64,000 bases of DNA from Microvelia longipes (taxonomy: Eukaryota > Arthropoda > Insecta > Hemiptera > Veliidae). Shown in pieces: positions 1 through 12,987 of the stretch. The stretch lies in NCBI GenBank assembly GCA_018340805.1, contig JACMZG010000041.1:192604-256603 (forward strand). The letters run 5' to 3'. The translations under genes were made by a program, and so were the position numbers. The first letter of the stretch is position 1. Each line of letters begins with the position of its first letter. Under the pieces are notes generated by a model. The model was not told the DNA's origin and did no database searches. It saw only the letters and a program-made list of their open reading frames with translations.

Positions 1-715
1 CAACGTTAAGTAGAAAGGATCTAAGTAAATTCATTTTCTTGTGAATAGCTCTTTTTAGATTCTTTCGTTCATTAAAATTATTATTTATTTAAATAAAAAA
101 TAGCGTGAATATATTTAAATAAAATTAATGTATTCACACTAAATAATCATAAGGTACATAAAAAAATATGATTCGACAAAATAAAATTCTAAAAATTACC
201 ATACGACCTTTTTGTCTCATTAAAAATTTCCAATTAACGAACCAAAAATAATAAATTTTCATCTTTAAACATTTTTAATTATTTTTTCATATTTACGTTT
301 TTTAAAGATTAGAAAGACTAAGGGTTTTTTGATTTACGATTATATTCTTAAGTTTGAACACGAGTTCTTAAAAAAAAACTTATTTGGCCTTAAGGATTAA
401 GTTTTTTGTACTTTTTAAGTCGGTACAAAGGTACACGTTCCCCGAGGTGTTGTGTTAATAAACTTTGAAATGCGCTTCGTTTTTTGAACCTCTAATTATT
501 GTTTAGGGTAGTAATTAACACCTGGTACGGTCGTAAAAATATTTAAGTGGTTTGAGCAAAGATAAATTTCATACGGAAATAAGGCATAAAGTAGATTGTT
601 AATTCATCTAGGCTCCAGACAAGCATATCTTTAATTTGCACTATTTAAAAAATTAAATGGTGCTAATAAGATAATAGTCATATTATCAGAGAGGGAAGAA
701 CAGGAGGACTAAGTG
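1..715. other. AT-rich intergenic sequence
   Basis: No coding frame, RNA gene or recognisable repeat was found here. It is A/T-rich with poly-A and poly-T runs and leads into a (TA)n tract. Confidence 0.6.
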
Positions 716-716
716 A

Positions 717-717
<1 letters not shown>

Positions 718-810
<93 letters not shown>
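718..810. repeat. (TA)n microsatellite
   Basis: Nearly pure TA dinucleotide repeat with a few TTA interruptions. It lies about 270 bp upstream of a hammerhead-like motif, an association that recurs in the window. Confidence 0.95.
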
Positions 811-813
<3 letters not shown>

Positions 814-1065
814 TACCTATTTTTACCTCTTGATTTTAAATGTTTAACTTTGATTTTAATATTTAACTCTGCTTAGGTGTAATTCTGTTTTTAAATTTTA
901 TATATAAGTTACCTTATGCTTGAGGCGAAAAACTGTGTTTTTTTCCGTAAGTTTTAAGCTTTATAATTTGTATTTTATTTTTATCTCTTTAATTTTAGTT
1001 TATTTTTAATGATGTATTTAGTTTAAGTTTTAAGATTGGGTTTTAAAGAATATTTTATTGTAATT

Positions 1066-1116
1066 GTAGGGCCCTGATGAAGAACTTGTAGCTAAGTTCG
1101 AAACGTTGGCTAGGTG
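1066..1116 (+). ncRNA. Candidate hammerhead ribozyme, Penelope pLTR type
   Basis: Seen: the conserved core CTGATGA (1074-1080), a 6-bp stem II (GAACTT pairing with AAGTTC, 1082-1099, loop GTAGCT), then GAAAC (1100-1104) and GTT. The bases ACGT around the cleavage position can form only a tiny self-complementary stem III. GGCC before the core pairs with GGCT after it as a 4-bp stem I. Known: Penelope-like elements and animal retrozymes carry type I hammerheads with very short stem III that act as dimers. Inferred: this is a fragment of such an element's terminal repeat. It is flanked by (TA)n about 75 bp downstream. Cleavage activity is untested, and one unpaired A lies between the core and stem II. 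Confidence 0.6.
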
Positions 1117-1179
1117 ATTAAATAATGGTTTTCAAGTAAAGCTGTGTTATTATTCTAACCTCATCCCGAGATTGGCGCA

Positions 1180-1262
1180 AAGTTATATATATATATATAT
1201 ATTTATTATATATATATATATATATATATATAATTATATATATATATATATATATATATAAT
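1180..1262. repeat. (TA)n microsatellite
   Basis: Two TA blocks with TTTA/TTATA interruptions between the hammerhead motif and a family A copy. Confidence 0.95.
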
Positions 1263-1267
1263 TCATA

Positions 1268-2305
1268 GAAAATAAATAGCTTCGCTGCTAAAATAATAAA
1301 AAATTCGCTACGCTCATTTTCTCTACTTGAGACTCGCTTCGTTCGTCCTCTAAATGTAAAAATCACTAAATTTATAATCCAACAAGTCTTCAGACTCGCT
1401 TCACTCGTCGTCAGATAGTGAATACATGCGTTTTCGTTACCAGCGGTCATCCATCCAGGCACAGAACATGCTCGATGATGCTTTCACAGTTATAGTCGAA
1501 CAAAAATCATGGATAAATTGAAAATGGTGTTATCATGTATTACTGACAGGTATACACTTGTTCCAAATTTCAACTTAAACTGTTTTAGTTATTGATTTTT
1601 GGTTAAAAAATTAACACTATTTACGTAATTTAAAAGAACGTATTTAAGTCATGCGATAAAAATTAAAATAATGCTGATAACAAGAAGAAACATGGCACAA
1701 ATGTTGCACATAATTAATTAGTCTATTCATGCCAAACCTCTAATCATTAGAAACATTTTATTCGCGTTTAAGCAGCAAAATATTGCTAAGTATTATTCAG
1801 GTTAATGACGTCATAAAAAAATATTTTCCGGATGGCAGAGCTTACAGCTATAGATTGATTTTTGTGCAAAGTTTTTCAACTCTCTAGCATAAATACACTG
1901 GAGCTACGATGATAACAGACACACACATACAGACAGACAACTTTGTGGAAACACTATTTCCGAATTTTAGATTTATTGTGTAATAATTTGCGCGTTTTAT
2001 GTTTTGTCAAAAATTATTGCTGAGTCATTATTACGGGTTAATAACTTCACACAAAAAAATTCCGGATCGCACAAAACTAACAACACCCTATAGATTGATT
2101 TTTTGTACAAAGTTTCAACTCTCTAATATAAGTTACACTGGGAGCTACGATGATAACAGACACAACACATACAGACGGACAACTTTTGATAACCACTTTA
2201 GAAGGCCTTTAAAAACACCTGTCAAGGACTTTCAGCTGACATCCCTGTTTGGGAGTTTTTTGCAACACAATACTTTTTTTTTACCTACGGTATAATTGAG
2301 GAAAA
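1268..2305 (-). mobile_element. Family A repeat (5S-like block), copy 1
   Basis: This copy is read on the minus strand. The 5S-like block is at about 1434-1482 (degenerate), with the tail carrying GACTCGCTTCGTTCGTC-type motifs at 1325-1350 and 1390-1410. The body follows (1550-1985), and a second overlapping body segment (1999-2300) ends in the family terminus GGTATAATTGAGGAAAA. The body is therefore partly duplicated, by nested insertion or local duplication. No protein is encoded; the 98-codon frame inside it is a shadow of the repeat. Confidence 0.7.
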
Positions 2306-2983
2306 TTTAAAAGAAAACAGAAAAAAATAGTGATAGAATGTGAAATGAACAAGAAGAAATAAATATGAGGATATATTTCCAAAAATCTTTTAAGAAAAAT
2401 TGACTTAATTTTTTATAGAAAATTATTTAATTAGACTTTTTCTTTATTTTTCTGTTTATTCTTTTTTTAAATAAACCCTTCTTTAAATAAGGGAGGGTGA
2501 GGTAACAGGGCAGTAATTCGGCCTGGTTTATTTAGACATGATATCTCTTTCTGATTAATTTATTTTTAGCTCTTTTTTTAATTATTTTTCTTTATTTTTT
2601 CTACTTTTAATTTGTTCGTTTCTCCCCTTCCTTAGGTTGATTTTAAGACTTCATTTTCCGTAGAAATTAAGGATTTTTATTTTGTGCAAACAATTAGGTT
2701 AGGGAATTAAACAGATTTTAAATGTCATTTATTTAAGTGACCAAAATACGGAACATTTGGATCTGTCAATAAATAAAATTTGACCCAATAGAATAAAAGT
2801 AACGTTTTGGGTGTAAACCTATTTCAGCAAACATCACAACAAGAGATGTATTTGATGGTACCTTACCAAAACATTTTCGGTAACAACATTTATATAATAA
2901 TTAATCATAATTAATGAATATAATTAATCATTGACCGTAAAAATAATCGTATCGCATTCTAAAAATCGTAATCACAAACAATA

Positions 2984-2985
<2 letters not shown>
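2306..2985. other. Intergenic, no recognised feature
   Basis: A/T-rich sequence with T-rich runs. A local inverted motif (ccttctttaaataaggg) near 2478-2494 is the only structure seen. No gene is supported. Confidence 0.5.
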
Positions 2986-2987
<2 letters not shown>

Positions 2988-3023
<36 letters not shown>

Positions 3024-3045
3024 TGTGGTGTTATATATATTATAT

Positions 3046-3108
<63 letters not shown>
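2988..3108. repeat. (TA)n microsatellite
   Basis: TA repeat interrupted by a TGTGTTGTGGTG island at about 3017-3030. The frames on both strands through it encode only Tyr-Ile repeats. Confidence 0.95.
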
Positions 3109-3110
<2 letters not shown>

Positions 3111-3111
3111 T

Positions 3112-3198
3112 AATAGAAGAAAAGAGTCTTTCCACATAACAATATTTTATTGAGAGCGCTTTTAACCTAACAACTGAGGTCATCATCAGTTATTTTTT
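3112..3198 (-). ncRNA. Degenerate hammerhead-like terminal repeat fragment
   Basis: On the minus strand the segment reads CTGATGA then TGACC, a loop, GGTT, AAAAGC, GCTCTCAATAAA. This matches the unit of the tandem hammerhead-like arrays near 37.4 and 39.4 kb, including the downstream TATGTGGAAAGACTC-type sequence. The core G that begins GAAA is A here, so it is probably inactive. It abuts a (TA)n tract, as other copies do. Confidence 0.5.
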
Positions 3199-4273
<1,075 letters not shown>

Positions 4274-4277
<4 letters not shown>

Positions 4278-4326
4278 ATGGGCGTAGCCAGGGGGGCAGG
4301 GGGGTCCCGGGCCCCCTTCTAGCCAA
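4274..4326. mobile_element. GC-rich transposon-end-like segment
   Basis: The sequence GGGCGTAGCCAGGGGGG, followed by CCCGGGCCCCC, stands out against the A/T-rich surroundings and can fold on itself. GGCGTAGCC/GGCGTAAC-type ends are seen at some invertebrate nonautonomous DNA transposons. The other end was not located, so the assignment is tentative. Confidence 0.3.
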
Positions 4327-4800
<474 letters not shown>

Positions 4801-5640
4801 TTAATATTAATTAATATTATTAACATACATTCACGTTGAATTAAGGTTTAATTCTTATTTTTATGTTATGGCATATAATTTAAGTTTGATATTTAATCTA
4901 GGTACGGTATGTTGCAGCACAAAAAATAATCGATGAAAACAAGTTGTGCAAAAACTATATACTACTTTTAAAAAATAAAACTTAACAACTACTTGTAATA
5001 CATGGTAACACTAAGCAATACTTACATTAAGAAATCGTGGAAGAGAAAAACACAAAATTAAATAAGTGTTAAGTTTAAAAAAAGAATGCTTCAAAAATAA
5101 AAAAAAAAAGATTACGTTAAAGTTCCATACTTCAAATGTTTATGGCTCTATATATGGAAAAGGAATTAAATAAAGCGACAAAAACAAAAATTTAAAAAAA
5201 GATAAAAAAAAATAAAGATAAAAAGATAAAGTAAATGACAAAGGAAGTCCTAATCATTAACACTTCTCGAATCGATTGACGGTAGAGAGTTGAAAAAAAA
5301 AATTTAAAAAAGTGAAAAAAAATTAAAAAAAGGACAAAGAATTCACAGGTGGAAACATGTACATTAAAGAATGTTTCCTCTGTTTTCTTTTCGTTGCAAG
5401 AGATAGGTAGCTTGTTGAACTTAAAAGAAAAAAAATATATATAAAATCTTTACAAAAAAATGGTAGCGTCAAATGGAGACTGCAAATTTTTTTTATTGGC
5501 ATTTTAATAAAAACGGCGTTCTGTCAAATTCTGTTATAAAAAAATATTTAAAAGTTATCAGATCAAATATTTGATAAGATGAAGAATCTCTTCATCAAAA
5601 TTGAAATTGATGATTCAAAATATATCTCTTTAGAGCTTCA
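4801..5640. other. Intergenic, A-rich
   Basis: Contains many A-runs (for example 5095-5110 and 5290-5330) but no gene or identifiable repeat. It precedes the 63-bp minisatellite. Confidence 0.5.
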
Positions 5641-5644
5641 TCGT

Positions 5645-6890
5645 TATGAAGGAAAAGTTTATGAAAGAACAGCAAAATAATTTTAATATTGTTTGCTGCA
5701 AACATTTGTGATGAAGGAAAAGTATTATTAAAGAACAGCATATTATTTAATATTATTTGCTGCAACATTGTGTTGAAAGAGAAGTATTATTAAAGACAGC
5801 AAATGATTTAATATTATTTGCTGCAACATTGTGTTGAAGGAGAAGTATTTTATTAAAAGAACAGCAAAATGATTTAATATTATTTGCTGCAACATTGTGT
5901 TGAAGGAGAAGTATTATTAAAGAACAGCAAAATGATTTAATATTATTTGCTGGCAACATTGTGTTGAAGGAGAAGTATTATTAAAGAACAGCAAAATGAT
6001 TTAATATTATTTTGCTGCAACATTGTGTTGAAAGAAGTATTATTAAAGAAACAAAATGATTTAATATTATTTGCTGCAACATTGTGTTGAAGGAGAAGTA
6101 TTATTAAAGAACAGCAAAATGATTTAATATTATTTGCTGCAACATTGTGTTGAAGGAGAAGTATTATTAAAGAACAGCAAAATGATTTAATATTTTTGCT
6201 GCAACATTGTGTTGAAGGAGAAGTTATTAAAGAACAGCAAAAATGATTTAATATTATTTGCTGCAACATTGTGTTGAAGGGAAGTATTATTGAAGAACAG
6301 CAAAATTACTAAATATTGTTTGCTGCACCATTGTGATGAAGGAAAAATTATTAAAGAACAGCAAAATGATTTAATATTATTTGCTGCAACATTGTGTTGA
6401 AGGAGAAGTATTATTAAAGAAACAGCAAAATATTGTTAATATTGTTTGCTGCAACATTGTGTGTTGAAGAGAAGATTGAATTTGCTGCAAATTGTGTTTG
6501 AAGAGAAGTATTATTAAAGAACACCAAAAATGATTTAATATTGTTTGCTGCACCATTGTGATGAAGGAAAAGTATTATTGAAGAACAGCAAAATTACTAA
6601 ATATTGTTTGCTGCACCATTGTGATGAAGGAAAAGTATTATTGAAGAACAGCAAAATTATTTAATATTTATTTGCTGCAACATGTGTTGAAGGAGAAAGT
6701 ATTATTAAAGAACAGCAAAATTATTTTAATATTGTTTGCTGCAACATTGTGTTGAAGGAGAAGTATTATTAAAGAACAGCAAAATAATTTTAATATTATT
6801 TGCTGCAAGAAGGAGAAGTATTATTAAAGAACAGCAAAATGATTAATTTATTTGCTGCAACATTTGTTGAAGGAGAATATTATTGAAGAA
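5645..6890. repeat. 63-bp minisatellite array (about 20 units)
   Basis: The unit begins TGCTGCAACATTGTGTTGAA and has a measured period of 63 bp in its most regular part (for example 6072 to 6135). Units vary by short indels, and a variant with ACCATTGTGATGAAGGAAA is interspersed at both ends (5700, 6320, 6550-6620). Each unit contains an imperfect palindrome, CAGCAAAAT opposing ATTTGCTG across 11 bases. The minus-strand frames of 68 and 108 codons are translations of this repeat, not genes. Confidence 0.93.
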
Positions 6891-6959
6891 GGAAATAATT
6901 ATACTATTTTAATAAAGACGCTATAAATTTTTTGAGGTAGTCAATATTGGAGTGAAGAA

Positions 6960-7160
6960 GAAATCAAGTTAGTCTGATGTTTATTTGATACTTACCGAGT
7001 TTGCGAAACATAAATTGTTGACACAATGTCTCTTGCCCAATTATATGTGTTAGTGCAATTATAGAAGACATTTTCTTGAGGCAGTCAATAATTGGAGTGA
7101 ACAATAAATCAAAGTTTAGCACTATTATCATTTGATACTACCGAGATTTGCATAACATGA
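6960..7160 (-). mobile_element. Family B terminal fragments
   Basis: Two short pieces, TTTGATACTTACCGAGTTTG (about 6986) and ATCATTTGATACTACCGAG (about 7128), match the ends of the hammerhead-bearing family found at 28.3 and 43.3 kb. The sequence following each differs, so these are degraded or chimeric copies. Confidence 0.45.
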
Positions 7161-7179
7161 ACAGTACAATATGTCTTCC

Positions 7180-7620
7180 TTTGGGTTTATAAGAATGATA
7201 AATGTTCCTGGGTATTATGAATAAACTTGGATTTAGTTGAATATTGAATGCGAGCATTTTCTTTGACTCAGTTAATATTTGAGTATAGAATAAACCAAAT
7301 TTTAGTTTTATTATTAATGAATCCGGTTTGATCATTATACATATCTTGAATAAACTTGATTTTAGTTGAGTTATGAATGTTCTTGGGTTGATTTGTATCA
7401 TGAACAAACTTGGATTTTAGTTGAATAATGAATTCTCCTAGATTTATTCTTATCAGAAATAAACTGGGGTTTAGTTGATTCGTAGTTAAGTAGTAAAAAT
7501 GTAAATATACATTTATATAGGTTTATTTGTGTCTCAAACTTTTGTTAGAATAATAAATTTCCTGGGTTTATTTGTATCATGAATAAACTTGGGTTTAGTT
7601 GAATAATAAATATAAGTTTA
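7180..7620. repeat. Degenerate tandem repeat, about 55-60 bp
   Basis: Variations on a unit containing GAATAAACTTGGATTTAGTTG, and TCCTGGGTTTATTTGTATCA, recur at about 7210, 7345, 7405, 7455 and 7580. Units are heavily diverged. The 89-codon minus frame over this region is a product of the repeat. Confidence 0.6.
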
Positions 7621-8065
7621 ATATGATATTTGCTTTGTTATAGCTAAATCTAAATTAACAAGACCTTACACCATGGATGTTTTAGTTTCGCATAAGAAAC
7701 TTAACCACTGATTTACTTAAAATTTAAATCTGATATGGCATTACTCTGGTTAGGTACCTTAGAAGTTATCTTGTAACCCTTGCAGACAGAGTGACTCCTA
7801 TCATTCATACCGTCAGGTCAGGCTAGACGTCAGGGCATTACACAGTTCATTTACCAGACAGGCATTAAGCCAATTCTAAGGACGACGCTTTAGTTAAACT
7901 TGTTTAATAGATTTCATTCAGTCAGAGTTCATTAAGAGCTAAACGTCAAGCTGTACACCAGACAGCGTGACTCTCCTCCATTCACCTGTTTCAACAAACC
8001 ATTGCCACTGAGTGGCAAGTTGCTTTATTCTGGTATTTATACCAAAGAAATTTTCAACATCCTTT
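7621..8065. other. Probable 3' terminal region of the Penelope-like element
   Basis: Contains direct-repeat pieces (for example CAGACAGAGTGAC and CAGACAGCGTGAC types near 7785 and 7960) and a short inverted repeat GCCACTGAGTGGC near 8005. No coding sequence. Its position downstream of the minus-strand Penelope-like frame suggests element terminal sequence. Confidence 0.35.
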
Positions 8066-8102
8066 GACTGTTTCAAGACATAATCTTCATCATAATATAG
8101 AA
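8066..8102 (-). ncRNA. Degenerate hammerhead-like motif at Penelope-like element 3' end
   Basis: On the minus strand: ATGATGA, stem II AAGA/TCTT with loop TTATG, then GAAAC, A, GTC. Everything but the first core base (A instead of C) matches a type I hammerhead, with a minimal AC/GU stem III and C at the cleavage position. It lies about 680 bp downstream of the GIY-YIG frame on the same strand, as expected for a Penelope-like element's terminal repeat. Confidence 0.45.
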
Positions 8103-8149
8103 ATATAAGCGAATAATAAATATAGGTACCTAGGAACTATTCCTCACCA

Positions 8150-8245
8150 CTGGGAATTCATACGCCAGTCCTACCTACTCGGACTCGCTTCGCTCGACCT
8201 CGAAAAATACAAGTCGTTAATTTGTATACTGCAATACGTTTAGAA
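8150..8245 (-). mobile_element. Family A repeat tail fragment
   Basis: Carries the family tail motif CGGACTCGCTTCGCTCG at about 8180 and the flanking TTTGTATACTGCAATACG segment, but no 5S-like block. Confidence 0.5.
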
Positions 8246-8359
8246 TCGTTTTCGCTGTTCCTCAAAGATAGTAAATAAAAATCGTGAAAAGAAGGGTCAC
8301 TTTGAGGAAAATTAATTAAATTTAGGTTGTATATGATATCTTTCGCCTTCCTCCTCAAG

Positions 8360-8770
8360 CATACTCATGTCTGTAAGTATAAAAATAAAATTTAGGTAAT
8401 TAATAAGGAATAAATTAAAATTAAACAAAACTGAATCAAATTGAATTTAACTTAAGTATAAAACAATTAGAAAGAAAAAACATACCTCTTAGTAAATTAC
8501 ATCGATAAATCAGTTTTTAAGTAAGCCAAAGGCTATTTGTCAACAATTAAAAAATTTAAAATAACACAACTACAATAACTAAAGCACTAATACAGTTATG
8601 GATACATATAACAAAGATTAAAATAAAGGAATGAAGAAATGATAAACTTTAAAAAGAAAGGAGTAGGGGCTATAGGTAAAGGAATGACTATAAGAAGGGA
8701 TAATCTAATTACTATTGGTTGGATTAAATATACTCAAGATTCCACTATAAAATTATTTAAATCTCTACTA
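8360..8770. other. Element 3' UTR or intergenic
   Basis: A/T-rich, no frame. It is likely the 3' untranslated part of the minus-strand Penelope-like element. Confidence 0.4.
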
Positions 8771-8775
8771 TCTTT

Positions 8776-10235
8776 TTAATTTATACTTTCTTTCTCCTTG
8801 GTTATATGTAGAGCTTCTAATAAAAGTCTCTTAGAGTGGTTCTTCTCATGATCTAATATTATAGGATCATTAAGATTAAAAGAATGGTTCTTATTTCTAC
8901 AATGGATAGCTAAGGCTGTGTCAACTGTTTTATTATTATGTCCTGCTTTTCTATTGGTCCATGTTTGTTTAGATTCACCTATATAGGTGGCTGGACAATC
9001 ATTACAATTGACCTTGTACACGAAGCCCATAGTATCATCTACAGTAACTTTATCTTTTAATCTGCTGAAACAGTGATCTCCTACTTTATTTATAGATTTA
9101 AGACCAAATTTAAGTTCATGGACATCGTAAGTTTTAAATGAGTTAGTTATAATTTGGGATAGACCTTTTTATATGTAAGACTAGAAATTTACAAGACTGA
9201 ACACTAGGAGGTTGGGAATTATTAGAGGTTGAATTATTGGAAGAATTTAGGTTAGGAGTTATAGATGAATACCATAGTGATCTTATTAATTTTAAAGGAT
9301 AAAAGTTATCAAGTAATTTCCTGAATACAGTGGTTTTATCTCAGGTATATATTGAGAATCTGTGAGGGAAATGGCTCTTTTTATTAAATTATGGGCAGTA
9401 TTCTTAATCTGACTAGGAGGGTGGTTTGATTTATAATTTAAAAATCTACTACCTTTAACTGGTTTATTTACCCATTTAGTTTTTAATTCCCCAGTAGGTA
9501 GTTTGATAACTGTTACATCTAAAAAAGTTAATTGATTATCAACCTCAAATTCAACTGTAAACTCGAACCCTTTGTAAAAGTTATTAAGTTCTTGTTTTAA
9601 AGGCTCAATATATTCCTTTTTAATTACTAGAAATAAGTCGTCTATGTATTTACAAATAAATTTAGGTTTATAAATAGTTTTGGATAGGATTTCATTTAAT
9701 ACATGATTTACGAACAGTCCACTTAAATTCACAGACATACCCCCCATAGGGAGTCCATCCAATTTGCTTATAAAGTTTACCAGATTGAGTAAAATAAGAA
9801 TTTTCGCAACAAAAACTTTATTACACTAAGTATTATCTAAAACATTTAATGTCTGTTTCATCTATGATTTTGCCCAAATTATCTTAATAAGTTTGGTTAT
9901 TAAATGAAGGAGGGTACTTAGTGAACAAAGATTTTACATCAAAAAATAAGGAAAAACAAAAAATTTTTGGGGGTTTTCCTCCTAATCTTTTCCTTCTACT
10001 GTATATTCATTGATTTTTTTCTTCAACTCAATACATGATGACAATCATAAGGTTGTCATTATTAAGTTTTATTTAATAGTAGGCTTTTTTATGGTGCTTT
10101 GATAATTTATAATGTTGGAGCATTGATATTTCAGATAGGGCGTAAATCTAAATTTCTTTATGGGTTTTGGTAAACCATACATTCTACCAAATTATTCCCA
10201 TTCATTATACAACCTAAACTTTAGATTTATTTTTC
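8776..10235 (-). pseudogene. Penelope-like retroelement polymerase relic (RT plus GIY-YIG)
   Basis: Transcribed right to left. The reverse transcriptase begins near 10185 with YGLPKP (the conserved Penelope YGLPKxHK region). It continues at about 9935 with DVKSLFT (motif A, catalytic Asp). An uninterrupted 156-codon segment (9762-9292) follows, with GLPMGG and then YIDDLF (motif C, the catalytic Asp pair). A linker with YIKGLSQ and RLKDKV leads into the GIY-YIG endonuclease part (9030-8776) with CNDCPATYIGES and later an HCRNKNH-type segment. Several single-base frame breaks (about 9290, 9780, 9960-10100) make it non-coding as read. In the family, the RT copies RNA at an endonuclease nick and GIY-YIG cuts the target. 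The order RT then GIY-YIG is standard for Penelope-like elements. The N-terminal part beyond 10235 was not recognised. Confidence 0.9.
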
Positions 10236-10319
10236 CTCAAAAGTCCCTTACTTTAATCATCGAAATATTAATGAGGAACAATAGGAGGATTCAACTCTTA
10301 ATGTAAATAAAATACAAAT

Positions 10320-11185
10320 TTCATTCCCAGCAAGTCAAACTATCCCAAGCACTAACCACGCTCATGCTGCTTAACTTTTTATGATTCCAACAAAACGCAT
10401 GGATATACTTTGTCCTATCAAAAAAACTTGGTGTACCTATTTATACGTTAAGGTAGATAACGTGTACCGAATTTCAACTCAATTAGTTTGTTTTTCCGAT
10501 TTTTACCATTTTTTATTATAAAAAGTAACTCAAGTCATATAATAAAATTTAACTAATACTGAATTAATGAGATTGACTACTTGTTCAAATATGTTAGTCT
10601 TATACATGGCTACTTGCGTGCCTAAATTTTCAATCAGATCGCATCATTTTTTTCCGCTTTTATGATTTTTCTAAATTTTTTGCTGTCATTATTGCGTGTT
10701 AATGAACGTCAACAAAAAATTATTTTTCCGATAGCACCACTACTAGGATAGATGATTTTGTTTTAACAAAGTTTCAACTATTAGCTTATACACTAGGACA
10801 TATGGTTGCTCAATCATGGTCAATCTTACATACTACATGTAGGCCAATCTCAAACCTGATCGACAAATTTTTTCCGTGTTTATGCATTTTCAAAACTTTA
10901 GTCATTATTATCAGGTGCAACACTACAAAAACGACGGCACATAAAATCACTTTCCCGGGTAGTCTCATCTAGACCTAAAGATTTCTTGTATCAATTTTCA
11001 ATTCCCTAGCATATGCAATGAAGATTTCGATGATTACAGACAAATAAACATCATTCTACGACACACCACACTAGACACTTTGTGAAACTACTCAAGCAGG
11101 TCCTTAAGAATCCTGAAACGGAATAATTCCGGTGACTGGTTTCGTATTTTTGCCAAACCAATTAACTCATTAAATTTTTTTTAAT
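10320..11185 (-). mobile_element. Family A repeat, copy with well-preserved 5S-like block
   Basis: On the minus strand the block at about 10325-10378 reads TTAAGCAGC, GAGCGTGGTTAGTGCTTGG and then a GCTGGGAATGAAA end, close to box A, intermediate element and part of box C of 5S rRNA genes. The body follows to about 11180 with the CCGGTGAC and TTTCGTATTTTTGC terminal motifs. It abuts the 5' side of the Penelope-like relic. Confidence 0.75.
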
Positions 11186-11685
11186 TTTATTGATTATTTC
11201 TACAATAATGTATTTGACATAGTGCTATGCTGGTTAAAGTGACTTGACAGTCTTGGATAGAAGGATATCCCAGTGGGATACTCCTTGGCGTGGTTATGGT
11301 AATGAATTATAGTAAAAAGTAAAAAAAAAAATATTTTATTAAATGGACATAAGGAATCTTAAAATCAGTAACAGTAGTAGGTAGGCAAAAAATTCAAGAT
11401 ATAAGTGCAGCTGAAGTATTTGAATCAAAGTAATTTGATATTTGCAGTTAGTTATTTGATTTTCAGGTAGTTTCAAAGATCCATAAGTAAAGATTCCGCA
11501 TGGTTTGTACCTTTTTTTTTTTTGTTTAAGTTCAGGTATGAACTACCGTGACTCTACAGCCGGTAGTTTGGGGTTAAATAAAAGACGAAAAAAGTAATAG
11601 TATTTACTGAAAATTGAAGATTTTTAGACTACTTTTACTTTTTCTCGTTAACACAGGTAAATGGGAAAAAGTTTGGTGTTTTCAC
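11186..11685. other. Intergenic, no recognised feature
   Basis: A/T-rich with poly-A near 11320 and poly-T near 11511. No gene or repeat assignment. Confidence 0.5.
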
Positions 11686-11689
11686 TAAT

Positions 11690-12470
11690 AATTCTGCTAC
11701 CGAAATTTCATCCTAAGTTCCTCCGTCAGGTGTTTTAAAATCCTCCCGAGTAAGGTTTCTTGAAGGAGTCCAATGGGGGGTACCTCCCCCACCTCTGATC
11801 TGAAGATCCTCTGAAAGAAAACCCTGCGCTGAAAGGTTTTTACACATGCTGGTGTTTGTGTGTGTGTTATTGTGTTGGATAATTCTGTCTGTTTATTGAG
11901 TTCCCAGCTTGTGTATGCACGAGTCCTCTTGAGAGAAAATGAGCTATCGAGCTATATAAAAATCGTCTTTAGGTCTAGTTGGAGAAAACATATTTTGATC
12001 GAATCATATTGACCCGCAATGGGATCAATTTTTTCGTATATGTTTTTAAACATGGAATAGATCCAATTTAAGTTGAAATTTGGTAGCAAGTTAATTTTCT
12101 TTAATAAGTAAAAATAAGTATATCTACCGTTTTTTGTTTCCATCATAAAGTAAAGTAGTCATCGAGCGAGGTCAGTACCTGAATGGTGTTATTCCTAGAA
12201 ATAATACATTGTAAATTTACCTGTTCTGAGTGCGACTAAAGCGGGTCCAAACCGTGTTTGGAAAATAAATTTAAAATGTATATATTCCTGTGGACAAGGT
12301 CGTACTAAGTTCCAGTTTGCCGTACTCCAGTTTTATTATGTTATGATTTTACACATAGTGACGGTTAAGCGGTGGTTCCGAGCCTGTGCGATGTCAGGTG
12401 CTCATTAATGAACCTGAGTTTAGGCAAAATAGGACCCTCAATAGTTTGTATATAAATAAAGGTATACAAA
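11690..12470 (+). mobile_element. Diverged family A-like repeat (left duplicate)
   Basis: Contains degraded family body pieces (CAGGTGTTTTAAAATCCTCC; GTGTGTGTTATTGTGTTGG). A plus-strand 5S-like block follows at about 12155-12205 (AGTAGTCATCGAGCGAGG, TCAGTACCTGAATGG). The segment from about 11865 recurs beyond the 12988 gap at 13988. Confidence 0.55.
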
Positions 12471-12481
12471 ACTTATAGTAA

Positions 12482-12483
<2 letters not shown>

Positions 12484-12521
<38 letters not shown>

Positions 12522-12612
12522 GATATATAATATATATATTAAATATATAAAAATATATATTTTATATATTATATATATATATATATAAATAATATATTAT
12601 ATATATATATTA

Positions 12613-12655
<43 letters not shown>
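12484..12655. repeat. (TA)n with interruptions
   Basis: TA-rich tract with TTA, TGA and AAA interruptions, less pure than the others. Its counterpart is at 14650-14825. Confidence 0.9.
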
Positions 12656-12658
<3 letters not shown>

Positions 12659-12987
12659 GCAATAAATTGAACTCCACGTCAAGTTTTATTCCCTATAGTT
12701 CAATTAGGTATTAGCTCTACACAAACATATTTTTAATTGCAAGTAAAAGAAATCGTAAAATTTCATTATAAAAAGAAAAATCAATTTTGATTCTTAATAC
12801 CTTTAATTTTTTGAAAATCCAGCCAAATTATTACTTTATTTGATGGTCACAAATAAAACATTTTTAACAGCTTTTTTACAAATTAAGAATTTAGAGGGAT
12901 ATAAAAAAGATTTATAAAATTTGTAAGATTTTATGAAGTGTTAGATTAACTGTTTTTTTTATATATTTAAAAATTAGTCGTTTTTTT
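12656..12987. other. Flank of gap, duplicated at 14825-15210
   Basis: No gene. The sequence matches the region after 14825 with many small indels, and ends at the N gap. Confidence 0.7.

Noticed and set aside
3112..3198. Calling this an active ribozyme
   Set aside because: The first G of the GAAA core is A, so only relatedness is claimed.
5753..6269. Minus frames with repeated NNIKSFCCS
   Set aside because: They translate the 63-bp minisatellite; the period of 21 codons explains the repeated peptide.
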